A DNA stretch of 64,000 nucleotides from Xestospongia bergquistia (GCA_963965975.1 OZ014414.1:5431501-5495500), one strand, 5' to 3'. Shown: positions 24,732 through 37,178, counted from the stretch's first letter. Numbers and translations are program-made. The notes: generated by a model not told the origin, from the letters alone.

Positions 24732-26400
24732 CTGTAAAACCAGAATAAATAACGTTCATTATATTTAACAATTTTATTAACGTAGCCAATTTAACGTCCA
24801 TTTAAATTAATGATTTTTTTTAATAGAAATAACTTTTATTGAAACACAATGAAAAACAAATCATGTTTGTACAATATCGATGATTCCAACTGTTTCAAAT
24901 GGTTTCTTAATGGTATCACATTTATCAGAAAGAGTCGAAACTGTATTCATCAGCCAGTTGGCATGTAAGGGTTTAATTAAAGATGCCCTGAGATCAACCT
25001 TGATCTCACTGATGGCAACCCCTTGCCTTAGTGCCTGCTGGACCTCACTGGCATACCACTGTGAGAATTCCTGCTTCAAGAGAGCCTTAAATTGGTCATT
25101 GATGCCAACGCCTAGAGGTTGTAACTCTCCAGTACAGCTGGCTAGGACAAAAACCTCATGGATGTGGTTAGACTTGAGCATTTCCAGGACACTGGCACAT
25201 CGGTGTGCTGCAAAAACGTCAAAGACAGCTAGTGCTGGCTGATCCTCAGGTAAGTCAAAGGCTAGTCGTGTGCTAGTTACATATGGAATTATGATACTTT
25301 CTACATACTCCAACATTGTTTTTTCATTACTCCAATGGCTTTCGCTGTGAGTTATGTTCCATTTTTCAGGAAAAGTTACTTTAGCATGGCAACCAGAGGT
25401 TTTACCTTGGTAGATTACTTGTGGGGGTAGTAGTGTACCAGTGGCTGTATCAGCAAGTACAACAGTAATCTCTCTCTTATCTTCTAGTCCAACAACAGGA
25501 ATCTGCTTTGAGCCGCTCTCTGTCATGGTCCAAGAAATAACAGGTACCAGTTTCACACCTGTCTGATCCCAGTTGAACAGCAGTTCCAAAGATATAGAAT
25601 AAGATTTTACTTCTTCCTGAATCCTTCTCAAAAAATTCTGCTTAAGCTCAGGGAAATCTTGGGGAAGTTTTCTCACAGCTTTAGTAGCCCCCTCTTCTGA
25701 TTAAAAACGACTCCGCCCATTTTTTCCCTAGCTCAAGGCTTCCACCATAGTCCTTCAATAGTCCAGGATTTCTATGAGCAATGATGCCTTTGGCTGCTGC
25801 TATCAAAATGCTGCTGTTTAATATCCCACCAGACAAACGTAACTTGCGGACATACTCAGCTACTTGATCATCATATTTCCCCAGAAGGAGAGGTCTTCCA
25901 CTCGGCGCACTTGGTAAGCTAATAACACTATCCGGGTCATCGACACTTTTTACTTTATCTAGATATTTGCGCTTGAAGTTTCTCACTGTGCCTTCAGATA
26001 GATCATGTCCAAGTTCCTTAAAAAACTTCTTGACAGCCAATAATTACAGGCATATTTGGCAACCTTGGCACGAACCTCAGGTGAGTAATGGTGGTAGTCA
26101 CCACGTTTCCGTTCTCGTTTGTTGTCAGAGTTGTCTAGTTCTTGTTGAACTTTCTTGTTCGCTGCTTCGATGGCACTTCCAATCTCTGCATCAGGCAAGT
26201 AAGAGCTGCTTTGGCCGTCTCTTCTCCTCAACCAATGATGAGACATTTTTGGGTGTGGTCGAAAAATACTAGTAACCAACTGCGCATGTACATGCACGTG
26301 CACATTGTAAAAAATAATAACGACTTAAAACTTTAATGAATTGATGGCAAAGGTTAAACTCGTTAAGATTAATGGAATGTTATTTATTCTGGTTTTACAG
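24732..26400 (-). mobile_element. pogo-like (Tc1/mariner superfamily) transposon
   Basis: Left end CTGTAAAACCAGAATAAATA and right end, its near-perfect complement (TATTTATTCTGGTTTTACAG), form ~27-bp inverted termini with one or two mismatches. Both are flanked by TA (24,730-24,731 and 26,401-26,402), the target duplication of the superfamily. The 1,669-bp interior holds one transposase on the minus strand. Confidence 0.92.
24861..26246 (-). pseudogene. pogo-like DDE transposase, disrupted
   Basis: Start at 26,246 (MSHHWLRRRDG). A basic YHHYSPEVRAKVAKYA helix-turn-helix follows, with a frame break near 26,040. Then comes KFFKELGHDLSEGTVRNFKRKYLDKVK and a CENP-B-like second helical domain, SGGILNSSILIAAAKGI. 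Another frame break at about 25,685 leads into the DDE domain at 25,676-24,861. This has NWDQTGVKLVP with the first Asp, ALAVFDVFAAHRC with the second, and LQPLGVGINDQFK where the family normally has LQPLD. The third catalytic Asp is therefore Gly in this copy. With two frameshifts and a lost metal ligand it is inactive, although both termini remain and could be moved by an active relative. Confidence 0.9.
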
Positions 26401-26402
26401 TA

Positions 26403-26819
26403 CATCATTATTTTTAACTTTCCAATGAGATTATCTTTCCAATGGCATTATCTTTAAGCTTAGCCACATATTTATATAATTATGTATTAGACCTAAGCAT
26501 GCATGTATTCATATTGATATATATTTGTAAGTACTTTACAATAATAACTCTAAATGCTCACATCCAGAGGGATAGAGAGACCTTTCTGTTACAGTGCATT
26601 CTTTAATTTATTTATTATCAATTCAATAAAAGCTAAATATTTGTTGAGACAGGAATTGAACAGTTTCTTATTTGTTTGTCTGTAACCTCTGCTGATATCT
26701 TATATGAGTTTTTAATTGGCTCAGGATTGCCGTCCATCTTTTTTTTTCAATAGCTTGAGTCCATTTCGATATTTTTGTTAACATGATCTATTATTTGCAT
26801 GGAAAAAGTATTAGTAATC
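26403..26819. other. Non-coding spacer
   Basis: AT-rich DNA right of the pogo-like element; nothing recognisable. Confidence 0.5.
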
Positions 26820-26879
26820 TTATTTTATATTACAAGACTGACTAAATTGTATATCCAAACAAAATTTTCTGCAATATGC

Positions 26880-27113
26880 CAAAGAAGATGTTATACTAAT
26901 AGTTAAACATACATTGTATTCCCAGGAGATAATCTTGATTGAATGTACTTTTGTGCAGCACACAGATGAAGGTTTAAGTTCTAATTCCTTTTTAATAACA
27001 AGTATAAACAATCGCTTTGGTAAATCTTCAGCATCATTTGCAGAATTTTTTGCTTTCTTGTGTTGCATTACAGTAATCTCTGGCACCAATTTCTGATTTA
27101 ATGTGTTTAACAT
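26880..27113 (-). CDS. Unassigned exon-like frame
   Basis: A minus-strand frame reads LNQKLVPEITVMQHKKAKNS, then AEDLPKRLFILVIKKELEL and KPSSVCCTKVHSIKI. Composition is protein-like and faintly recalls a BEN domain, but I cannot support that by more than the LF...KEL spacing. It is bounded by AT-rich DNA; no start or splice site is certain. It may be an exon of a transposon-derived gene. Confidence 0.3.
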
Positions 27114-28219
27114 AACCTAGGTAGACATTATAACAACAATTAAGCATATAATTGTTAATCATTAAGTAGTTGTCTGAGGTCTGTATTGCTTGACAGTAAG
27201 TCATTTATACCTTTTTCTTGATCTTCCTTAACGGATTCTTCAATAGCTGCAGGTACAGGAGATTGTTTTTTGTGTCATAGCAACAGCCATCAGTATCTGT
27301 AGTGTCCACATATTTACTTGTGGACTTCAAAGGTATTACTATTCTCTGCAGTTGACATTCTAATGGATAAATCCATCATTGGTATACCTAAAAACAACAA
27401 CAAAAAAAAACATTTATGTGTGGTAATACCAACATAGGTACACTTACATGTTGCATATCAGACCTAATACATGTTCTCCCTCCTGAATTAATGAACAAAT
27501 TGAATGTTAGTTGCTTAACTACACTAACTCTGATGTACTTGTATAGTTATTATTATTATTACAACTGACAATGTCAATACATCTCACCAAGATGGAAAAT
27601 TAGGATGCTGTTGATACTACAACATTCACAGTTTCAGTTGGAGTTAGAAAAGCTTACAGATTAATGCTCTTGTATATGCATGTATTAGATAAAACATTAA
27701 AATGATGTAGTTAGTTTTTGGTGGATAATTACGATTAATAAATGCTTTTACATTTAAAACAATTCAGAAAAACAAACCTGAATGACCTGTCAAGAGAAAA
27801 AATAGCAATTTATAATTATACATTTTTTTGTTTTGAGATATGTTGATTTTACTGGGTTGTTCACATTTTGTCAGGAGGTTTAGATTTTGTAACAATTATT
27901 ACTTTTTAAATACATCCATTTACTGTTTATTTACTTGATATATTCATCCATTTTCAGGTACTGTTGATATTCCATCTTTTTGTGAGAGGTTGACTGTATG
28001 GGAGGAGTTGATGTTGAGATTTGGTACCATGAGATCAAATCCCACAAAAAATAATCAACTCTTTTTTGACCAATCTGGTGTGATCAATTCTTGATGTTAA
28101 TAGTTATAAATTAATTACTATTAACATTCCTATTAGTAAGTAACAACTATTAATATATAATTCATTATAGTGACATAATTTATACTAAAAGTTTCATAGC
28201 TTCAAGCTAGTTATTTAAG
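27114..28219. other. Non-coding spacer
   Basis: No domain-bearing frame on either strand. Confidence 0.4.
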
Positions 28220-29030
28220 CTACAGTTTCTACTGTTGAAACACTCAAAGAGACTTTGTATCCTTCTTTCCTTTTCTCTAATTTTTCTTTTTCTTGGTGGC
28301 AGTGTACCTCCACTTTCAAAAGTAGCCATTTTCATTTGTGTTGTAGCTTCCTCCTTCATCATATTTACTAATTCATTTTGTTGGGGTGTGGCTTCCCTTC
28401 AATCTTGAATCCCACTCTTCAAGGTGGTTGTTCATTCTTGGATATACATAATCTAATAATTCCATTACTGTGGCAATTTGTCCATTTAATGAAGTTTTAT
28501 TGATGTATTGAATCAACTGGTCTACTTGCAGTACATCTGGAGCCTCTTGTTGAACAATATGTTCCACCTCTGAAGAATGTTAATGCTCTGCTAGGAGACA
28601 TATGAATGATTGTGTTCCAATAGTGATATTTTTTTCATTTTTCGATCATCATCAAGAACAAAGTTCTCTTCATTGAGTGTTACTGTCCATTCCCCTGATA
28701 AGTAGTTCTACCTGTAATGCTTCATTATAATTCTTACGAATTAAGACTGCTTCCTTTCTTGCCCATTTCCTCATCTGAGACACAATTTGGTCTTTCTTGG
28801 TAGCAGCCAGGTCTGGATGATGGTTGTGCTATTGTCTAACTACAACATTTGATCCTTCTGAAGTAGCTCTATGACTGCAGCCACTCTTAAATATCTTGCA
28901 TCTCCAGTAAGTATTCCCTTCCTGGGCATTGTGTGTCTGTATAAATGTAGCCTTCATAATGAAGGGCTTTTTCACCTCTATGTTTCGACAAATTCAGCCA
29001 TAATAACTTAAAATTGGCAAATGTAACTGT
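28220..29030 (-). pseudogene. FLYWCH zinc-finger (MULE-type) remnant
   Basis: Minus strand from about 29,000: MAEFVE, then in other frames HRGEKALHYEGYIYT and NTYWRCKIFKSGCSHRAT, SEGSNVVV, then HNHHPDLAATKKDQIVSQMR and a KWARKEAVLIRKNYNEAL helix. The YWRC-x5-C-x-H spacing followed by HNHxP is the FLYWCH zinc finger often found at the start of Mutator-like transposases. Further down, 28,567-28,373 reads MEHIVQQEAPDVLQVDQLIQ, and 28,345-28,250 reads MATFESGGTLPPRKRKIR. At least one 1-nt break and two stops interrupt the finger. No MULE DDE domain is visible, so this is a fragment or a domesticated short protein that has since decayed. Confidence 0.6.
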
Positions 29031-30070
29031 ACTTGAAATGGAGAGCTTTTATAGTTATGAAGCTAGATTTTACTAAGATACAACCAGATTTTGATAAGTT
29101 AAAGCTAAAGGCTCAAAGAGGTTAGGAGATTAATACAGGTTCTAGAGAAAGTTAAGTGCGATAATTGTTAAGAGAATGTTATGATGAGATGCTGGCTGTT
29201 ACTATGAAATTCATACATACACTTCAATGTATTTTGTACAGATGAATGCAACCAAAATGTACTGCTCAGTTTCGTCAAGCAATTATACAGTATTTCTTTT
29301 AATGAATCTTTTATATCAGTCTTTATGATTAATAAGGAAGGAAATAATTATAACTGTGATTATAATGGCAGTCGATGTTGGCTATATTGGTTAAGTATTG
29401 CACAGCACTGGGTGTGATGAAATGTTCCTATCATTTTTTTTAGTTTAAAATTTAATTATATTTCAAGTTGAATGAATGCACTAACAGATCTGTAACAGCA
29501 ACAAGAAAGCAAATGTATACTAAAATTAATCAATACATAAGACTAACTAGTCAATCTGATAGTATTTTAATGAAAATAGTATATTGTCTTTACATGTAAC
29601 CTATAAAAGGTGTGTTAGAAGAGAGATTAATAATAAACAACAAAGCACTTACTATTACATGAACACAAGTCTGTCTTTAGTAATTTGATAGTTTACGTAA
29701 ACAATAAACAATTAAAGACTGTAAAAGCAGCTGTCTACTTATTAAAAAATTAAATTTTTTATTGGCCACCACAGTGACATGATAGATTAGTTTTGTGCAT
29801 CCTGCAGCCCCTTTCTTGAACTAATAAAATGGATGATTTGGAGGATTGTTATTGTCTCTCTCGTTCTGAGGACTCTGACATTTCAGTGAACTCAAGTGCC
29901 TTATAAGCACTATGATTTTGTAGACTTTGAAAAGTTAGTTAATGATATATTTTGTATATTTTAGGTCTGTGAATTGGTACTTTAAGAAATGTCAGGCTTG
30001 GTCTGACACTTTTAACAAATCAGGTGACTCCTGATTACACTGTGAAGTAGTACTGAGGAAGTTTATATAC
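29031..30070. other. Non-coding upstream region of the death-domain gene
   Basis: AT-rich; no gene seen. The promoter of the 30,077 gene should lie in its right part, but I see no certain element. Confidence 0.4.
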
Positions 30071-30076
30071 ATCAAA

Positions 30077-31959
30077 ATGGCAACAGGTAAATGATCACTA
30101 AAATTGTAGACATTAACAAAGATAACTGTCCATGTATTACTAGTTAATAATTAGCCCCATCCTACTGTTTTAATGTCCACTTTATTTAGTATTGTTTGAC
30201 CCAGAAGATATACCACATATTCAATTTATATCTATTTTTTAACGTTCTATTTATTATTTATTTATACCCAATCAAAAACCATTGTATTATAAGTAGAAAA
30301 TTTGTTAGATCAATATCAGTAAAGTCATTGAATGATAAACAGTAAATCTTATTAACATTAAAAGAATAGTAGTTCATGTAGATGTCTTAGTTAATTATAT
30401 AAATATAATTACAATTTTACATACAACTTTTTGTATTAAAATCCATGTACAATTATTGAAAATTGAAGTTTTCATTTGTCAACGCTTAATTAATACCACA
30501 TGCATTTAAAATGATAAGTTTTAAGACATTAATTAATTTATAACGAGACAGTTTGTTAAAATAACTATTTTGTTGTGATTTCAGATATTACCACTATTTT
30601 AAAGGAGACTCCTACAAAATTTGAACAAACAAATCTATTATATGATCCTGATGACAAATTGTACAAGTTCGGATTGGCATTACAAGTGCATAAAGATGTT
30701 TTGGAAGATTTAAAACAGAAAATTCATGTCAATATGTTTGTTAAAGTAATTGACGAATGGAAAGATATTCAACCATCTCCTGACACATGGGAAACAGTGA
30801 TAACTACCATTGGGAGTCCTTCTGTTAACAACAAAGCAATGGCTGATCAAATAGGTCAGGTACAGGCTAGAGTGTATATAATGGTGTTCAGACTACTTCT
30901 GTAAAGTTTATTCAATTTAGTTTCAATAAACATTGATCACACACAACATGCATCAGTTAAATATCAATTAGTCACAATCACTTTGTTTTTTTGAAGTGCT
31001 TTGATTGAATCAGTTAAAATGAGAATGTAGACATATTTTGTTATGACTAATTGATCAATTTGGAGGTAGTTGTAACTCTCATGATGACAGATTTGTTCTG
31101 ACCTTTTCTATATTAGTTACAACAGTTAAATTAGTTAAATTATTTGTCAAAGTAAATCTTTTGCAATTAATTAATTTTTGATGTGACAGTTTGTATAAAT
31201 AATTATTTTGTTGTTATCTCAGATATTACCAATTGTTGTGTTTTCTTTCTTCAGTCATTTATTTGTCTATATTTCATTTTTTTCTATTTTGTTCTATAAT
31301 TGTTTGTTGAGTTAAAGAAATTAGTTAAATTAAATTAAATTAAATTAAAGAAATTAGTTGTTATATTAACAGACTTGATTTCATTACAATAGAACATGAC
31401 TGTTATAACAGCAATAGTTTTTATTACTATAACAGATTTTGCTTTTCATTACAACAGGACAGGTCTATGTCATAACAACAATATTATTTGTTAGAAAGAC
31501 AAATTTTTGCTTTTCAAGGCAACAGAACAGGGTTATGTTATAACAACAATATTCTGTTACACTAACACGTTTATTTTTTTAATGTAACAGAACAAGTCTC
31601 TGTTATAACAACAAAATTGTTTCTGGTTATATTAACAAATTTTATATTGTTATATCGAATGCATCAATATAACACATATATTTTTTACCTTAACAAATTT
31701 CTTTCATCAGTGTATACACCAGAAGAAACAAAAGATGTCTCTACAGTCTTCTGGGAGACATGGACAAGATCCACTTACTGTCCAATCTCCGACACATCTT
31801 CAGTATTCCTTTCCACCATGTCAAGGGTCACAAGGGAATAGTATAGAAATCCAAGGCTTAATGCAACAACTAGAAGTTACCAACAAAGAGTTACATGATA
31901 CCAAACAAGTGGCAAATGTTCTTCAAGAGGACATTATATTCCGATTCAAATTTAAATAA
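30077..31959 (+). CDS. Death-domain protein, three exons
   Basis: Exon 1 (30,077-30,086) is only MAT plus one base before GTAAAT. Exon 2 (30,585-30,859) follows TTTCAG and is a death-fold domain: LLYDPDDKLYKFGLALQVHK, LEDLKQKI, VIDEWKDIQPSPDTWETVI. Helices of about the right length end in a Trp-containing stretch, and the exon closes before GTACAG. Exon 3 (31,711-31,959), after TCATCAG, keeps the frame: a Ser/Gln-rich linker (SSGRHGQDPLTVQSP) then a short coiled coil (IEIQGLMQQLEVTNKELHDT) and a TAA. Total about 178 residues. Such a domain plus coiled coil suggests an adaptor in apoptosis or innate signalling. Splice phases agree at both junctions, so I regard it as real; a longer isoform with more 3' exons is possible. 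Confidence 0.6.
31360..31640. repeat. Intronic minisatellite (~68-bp unit, ~4 copies)
   Basis: Units begin near 31,365, 31,435, 31,502 and 31,568, each with TTACAACAGAACA-like and GTTATAACAACAATA motifs. It lies in the second intron of the death-domain gene. A (TTAAA)n run at about 31,322-31,347 precedes it. Confidence 0.75.
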
Positions 31960-32196
31960 AAGCAAGCAAACAAACTTAAGCAAATGTCTATTAAATATTT
32001 AGAATACAAACAGACACATATTATTGATTAACATTTAACTACAGAATTATAGTTTTTAAGAAAATGTTAACTGACACTAAATTAATCATTTATAAACTGA
32101 ACTAAATGTAATTAGTCTGTTAATTCAAGCGATAATCCAATTTCTCTTCTTTGTGATAACTGTATAAATATTCATTTTGAGTCTGTTAGGCCTTTT

Positions 32197-33822
32197 TTAT
32201 TTAATTTCAGGTGAAACCTTATAATATATACGTATATAGATATATAGCTCTGTAATATTTTTAGTTGAATCAGTTCTGTAAGTTCTGTTCGTTAGTTCTG
32301 TTGTTAAAAGTTCTTTACTGTTAAAGTTTTTTTTCATCGCGTGCTCGGCTACAACAAACTTCCTGATCAAAATATCTTTCATAATGTGTTCCTCAGTAAA
32401 CAAATATATGTTGACTTCATTTTCTCTGACTCTAAACTTGTAACATTTCGCTAGTATCAGGAATATAATAAGTATTATGAGAATAATGACACTCTTTAAT
32501 ACATGATAGCTAAGACTTTGGCAGCGTATTTCTCCTTGGCAACTAAATGGATACATTCCACTAATATTAACAAGATCTCCAAGTTCAAGTATTGCATACC
32601 ATAGTCCAATCAAAAACCCCCTCATCTCTTGTGGACACTGAGGTGAACTCTAATGATGTTGGAAAAAATTAAGGCAAAAGTAATCCCATGCAAAATTTGC
32701 ATGAGGAACGATAAATGCTTTGTATGAAGTTTTATTTAAATTAAAACTCTCTCTACAAGCCAACATGACAACATAATATATTGTGCTTAATAAAGCAAAA
32801 ATAAGTCCTAAATCAATTCTCTTGAGCATGCTAAGAATAAATTAATATAAACATGGATATATCATCAAGTGATAGAGAAGAATAAGAACTACAGCTACAG
32901 AGAAGTATAATAAATCATTGTCGACAAAACATAAAATGAACTGTGAAGTTTTGTTTGGAAGTAAATATTCAATCGTTATTAATTCTCCTGCACACCTAAC
33001 ATCCACAATAGAAATTAATAATGGTTTAACCTTAAAACTGTTTTAACATCCTCTACATGCTCCTCTGAGAAAGGTCCACCATAGTTGTCTTTATCTAAGT
33101 CAAGACGTCCAGGATAGTCTTCCTCCCAGTAAGTTAAAGCACTACGATTTCTTGGATATTTATTTTTTTCTGGCATAACTAAGTACTTGACTAATACGTT
33201 TGACTGGATTGACAATATATGGAGTAGTATCAAGCCAATGTTTAAAGAGATAGTTAGTTATTAATAGTACAGATATAGTGAAACCTGATACGACATAAGA
33301 TATAATAAAAAACTGTTCAAACAAACACTGTTCAATTTTAAAAATAAGATACCTAAGGGCAGGCACACAGCATCCCGATAGATAATAATACTTAGTTCAT
33401 CAGCTGATGCTCCTAATACTTGATCAAGACTGAACTGAGCAATATTAGAAAAACTATACTCAAGGTTATTAAAGAAGAGTGTCATATTCTGGCAAGTATG
33501 TCTTAATAATAATTGTCAAGCCAATAATTATCCAACACAAAAATGAGAAATCTACACCAACAATGATAGTTTTATATCTACCTGTCTTTACATCAGCAAG
33601 TAGACCAAAGAGTGGATATGAAAGACATATCAGACACAATGTTATACTGTAAAAAATATACTGACTTTGATGATGTTCAAAATTGGTATTGAGGTAGATT
33701 GTTTCACCAATATATTGCATCCAATTCACATGGACATCCATCAGGACATGCCAGAGAATGAGAAGTATCACTGATTTAGAGCTAATTTTTCTCTTAGAGC
33801 AGGTTAGACTAAGTGTCTTCAT
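32197..33822 (-). pseudogene. POT/PTR-type transporter paralogue, disrupted
   Basis: This is a full-length but broken copy of the intact gene at 35,585-37,123. The N-terminal third is open at 33,822-33,469 (MKTLSLTCSKRKISSKSVIL, LFGLLADVKTGRYKTI). A middle part is split over three frames between 33,485 and 33,015 (LDQVLGASADELS, then VNPVKRISQVL, then ALTYWEEDYPGRLDL). The C-terminal part is open at 32,625-32,197 (MRGFLIGLWYAILELGDLVN, then the last transmembrane helix). Several indels separate these, and the 3' end diverges after the ILAKCYKFRVREN stretch. Its upstream sequence at 33,838-33,900 matches that of the intact gene, showing that the duplication took in the promoter. Confidence 0.88.
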
Positions 33823-33949
33823 CTCATAGCTATCAATAATGTAATTTTAGTGTAAATAATATTATTAAAACAGAATAACAACGTTGTTATTCTAAATAAG
33901 ATCACTTTGTTGACATAACTGTTGTGTACTTAGCCAATAACAAAAAGAA

Positions 33950-34260
33950 TAACACAATAAAACAACACGTTCTTGGGTGTATCCTTATCGCCCCCATTAA
34001 TTGAACATCAAGATTCTTCGAATGAGCCTCTTGAGTTGCTCCAGTGATTAAAATATCATCAATGTAACATAGAACATTTGGTATACCCTCAAGGATAAAG
34101 TCCAAGTTTGTTGAAGCAGGATGGGAGGAGATGTTACTCAAAAAAGGCAGGTGTACCTGAATAGACCTTTATGAGTCTTAATTGTTGCATACTTGCGAGA
34201 ATCTTCATCTAATAACATCTACTGGGGAGGATATGTTATTCGAGGACAGCGTCTACTCAC
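33950..34260 (-). pseudogene. gypsy reverse-transcriptase fragment
   Basis: Minus strand, in two frames: LDEDSRKYATIKTHKGLFRY then ILEGIPNVLCYIDDILITGA. This is the finger-palm part of a Ty3/gypsy RT including the YIDD active-site box. No LTR or other pol domain adjoins; it is an isolated fragment just upstream of the broken transporter copy. Confidence 0.8.
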
Positions 34261-35240
34261 CTTAACTTGTGGATACTATAATGTGTGAGGGAATTTGATA
34301 TTGCCATTCTTTGTTTCAGATACATCCCTTACATTCATTTTAAAATTTTTCATGTACTTTGTATACATTGTATATATATGAACACAGAAAACGCACACAA
34401 GCAAGATAACACATATTTTTCTTGCATCATAAAAAACAATCCATTGGGCCATGTTCTAGAATCTGCTGGCATTACAGGGTGTTGTCTATGTTTAATCTAT
34501 TCAAAAGATTGTCGATTAATGATCCTAATATGCCACCATTTTATGATCCAACTATAAACTAGTCATGTTAGATTGTAAAAGTTGCAGAAGTGGCTGAGTT
34601 TGAAAAAGTAATTGTTTCATCTCTTGAATAGTCTTCACTTACTACTGTTAAAGATGACAATGATCTCAATGATGTCAGTCTTTTCATACAATAGGAATTT
34701 GAAAGTAATAGCCACACTAGTGAACAAACATCCATCCAAACCCACTCACTTAGTATAAATGAATGCAACTAAAATTTTGTAGGTTACATGATCACTTGTA
34801 AGTGATCAGTAAAAGAAGGTCTTAGCATATTTTAAAATGAGGGAAGCAAATTTTTGTTATTTAGTGAGCAATTATAAATAGATACATAAACATATTGGGT
34901 AGGATACACATTCAATACTTCATTTATTCATTCTGAAAAAATGGGCTTTCCTTATTAATGCTTTATTCCAGTTAAGGATATCTTATTAATGTTGCTGCTG
35001 TCAAATGTTGCATGTACATATATCTTAGTTGTATGTCTGACATTTGTTCAAAATAGTCATAATACATCTATGGATCACTAATGATGTAATAAGTTCTTGA
35101 CAAGTGATACCTGTAGTGAATGGGTCTGTAAGTTTTTGTATGAATCTGATGTGTTTTATCAGAACTCAAATGTTCATTAAGTCTGTAATATCATCATTTG
35201 TGTATACCAAACCATTAAAATGACATACATAAACTAAACT
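34261..35240. other. Non-coding spacer
   Basis: No domain-bearing frame or repeat structure is recognised. Confidence 0.4.
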
Positions 35241-35248
35241 AAATGTAA

Positions 35249-35430
35249 TTAGTCTGTTGATTCAAGTGACAGTCCCATTTCTCTTCTATATTGATCTTCT
35301 TGATCCAGATATCTTTCAGAATGTTCCTCAGCTATCAAATGTATGTTGAGTTCATTTTCTCTGACTCTATGCTTGTAATGTTTGGCTAGTATCAGGAATA
35401 TAATAAGTATTTTTTTTTTATTCCTACATA
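35249..35430 (-). pseudogene. POT/PTR-type transporter, third copy, 3' end only
   Basis: ILIIFLILAKHYKHRVREN then LNIHLIAEEHSERYLDQEDQ and YRREMGLSLEST match the C-terminal end of the intact gene that begins 150 bp to its right. Only the last helix and cytoplasmic tail remain. With its flank (to about 35,580) repeating the 3' flank of the copy at 32 kb, it shows that at least three units were once in tandem. Confidence 0.85.
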
Positions 35431-35584
35431 CTAGACACACACATTTTAAAGATGTTGTTAATAAATGTACAGAATATAAACAGACACATATTATTGAGTA
35501 ATGTATAACTACAAAATTAGTTTTTAAGTAAAAGTTAACTGATACTAAAATAATCATTTATAAAGTAAATTAAATATAATTAGT

Positions 35585-37123
35585 CTATTGATTCAAATGA
35601 TAGTCCCATTCTCTTCTGTATTTATCTTCTTGATCCAAATATCTTTTATAATGTTCCTCAGCTATCAGATGTACATTGATTTCCTTTTCTCTGACTCTAT
35701 ACCTGTAACGTTTGGCTAGTATCAGAAATATAATAAGTATTATGAGAATAATGACACTCATTAGTACATGATAGTAAAGACTTTGACAGTGTATTTCTCC
35801 TTGGCAACTAAATAGATACCTTCCGCTTGCATTAATAAGATTACCAAGTTCAAATCCTGTATACCATAGTCCAATCAAAAAGCCCCTCATCTCATGTGGA
35901 CACTGAGCTATTGTGAACTCTAGTGATGTTGGAAAAATGAAAGCAAAAGCAATCCCATTCAAAATGTGAGGAACAATAAGTGCTTTGTATGAAGTGGTAT
36001 TTATATTGAAACTGTCACTACAAGTCAACATGACAACATAGTATAATGTAGTCAATAAAGCAATAATAAGTCCTAAACTAATTCTTTTAAGCATGCTAGG
36101 AATAAATTTATAGAAACATGGATATATCATCAAGTGATAGAGAAGAATAATAACTACAGCTACAGAGAAGTATAATAAATCATTGTTGAAACAGCATAAA
36201 ATAAACTGCGAAGTTTTGTTTGAAAATAAAAAATTGTACATTATTATTTCTCCTGCATAGTTGACGACCACAATAGAAATTAATAATGGAATTAACCTTA
36301 AAAATGTTTTAACATCCTCTACCTGCTCCTCTGTGAAAGGTCCACCATACTTGTCTTTACCTAAGTCTAAACGCGAAGGATAGTCTTCCTCCCAGTATGT
36401 TAAAGCACTACGATTTCTTGGATATTTGTTTTTTCTGGCATAATTAAGTACTTGACTAATACGTTTGACTGGATTGACAATATGTGAAGTAGTATCAAGC
36501 CAATGTTTAAAGAGATAGTTAGTTATTAATACTACAGATATAGTGAAACCTGACACGACATAAGACAAAATAAAAAAATGTTCAAACAAGCATTGTCCAA
36601 TTTCAAACAGAAGATAACATAAAGGCATGCACACAGCATAGCGATAGATAATAGCACTTAGGTCATCAGCTGATGCTCCTATTACTTGATCAAGAATGAA
36701 TTGAACCAGATTAGAGCAAAAGCAACAACTACCAATCAATCCTAGTATAAAAGCTATACTGAAGGTTATTAAACAAAGAGTGTCATATTCTGGCAAGTGT
36801 GTCTGAATAATAATTAACAAGCCAATAATTATCCAAGACATAAATGAGAAGTGTACACCAGCAATGATAGTTTTATATCTACCTGTCTTTACATCAGCAA
36901 GTAGACCAAAGAGTGGAAATGATAGGCATATCAGACACAATGTTATACTGTAATAAATGTACTGACTTTGATGATGTTCAAGATTGCTGTTGAGGTAGAT
37001 TGTTTCAGTAACATATAGGATTGAATTGACATGGAAATTCATGAACACATGCCAGAGAATGAGAAGTATCACTGATCTAGAACTAATTCTTCGCTTAGAG
37101 CAGGTTAGACAAAGTGTCTTCAT
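35585..37123 (-). CDS. POT/PTR-family (SLC15-like) membrane transporter
   Basis: A 512-residue single-exon gene without interruption, the usual size for proton-coupled oligopeptide transporters of the major facilitator fold. About twelve hydrophobic helices are visible. Residues 72-86 (FGLLADVKTGRYKTI) match the family signature between helices 2 and 3. Residues 405-421 (IAQCPHEMRGFLIGLWY) match the PTR signature near helix 10. A central cytoplasmic loop has NKYPRNRSALTYWEEDYPSR, and the C-terminal tail is charged (AEEHYKRYLDQEDKYRRE). The ExxER proton-coupling motif expected in helix 1 is not present (the region reads FMNFHVNSILYVTE), so substrate and coupling are uncertain. Start chosen at 37,123; the paralogue at 33,822 starts at the same place. 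Confidence 0.85.
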   Translation of the reverse strand: MKTLCLTCSKRRISSRSVILLILWHVFMNFHVNSILYVTETIYLNSNLEHHQSQYIYYSITLCLICLSFPLFGLLADVKTGRYKTIIAGVHFSFMSWIIIGLLIIIQTHLPEYDTLCLITFSIAFILGLIGSCCFCSNLVQFILDQVIGASADDLSAIIYRYAVCMPLCYLLFEIGQCLFEHFFILSYVVSGFTISVVLITNYLFKHWLDTTSHIVNPVKRISQVLNYARKNKYPRNRSALTYWEEDYPSRLDLGKDKYGGPFTEEQVEDVKTFLRLIPLLISIVVVNYAGEIIMYNFLFSNKTSQFILCCFNNDLLYFSVAVVIILLYHLMIYPCFYKFIPSMLKRISLGLIIALLTTLYYVVMLTCSDSFNINTTSYKALIVPHILNGIAFAFIFPTSLEFTIAQCPHEMRGFLIGLWYTGFELGNLINASGRYLFSCQGEIHCQSLYYHVLMSVIILIILIIFLILAKRYRYRVREKEINVHLIAEEHYKRYLDQEDKYRREWDYHLNQ

Positions 37124-37178
37124 CTCCTAACATTCAATAATAGAATTTCAGTGTAAATATTAAAATGGAATAACAATG

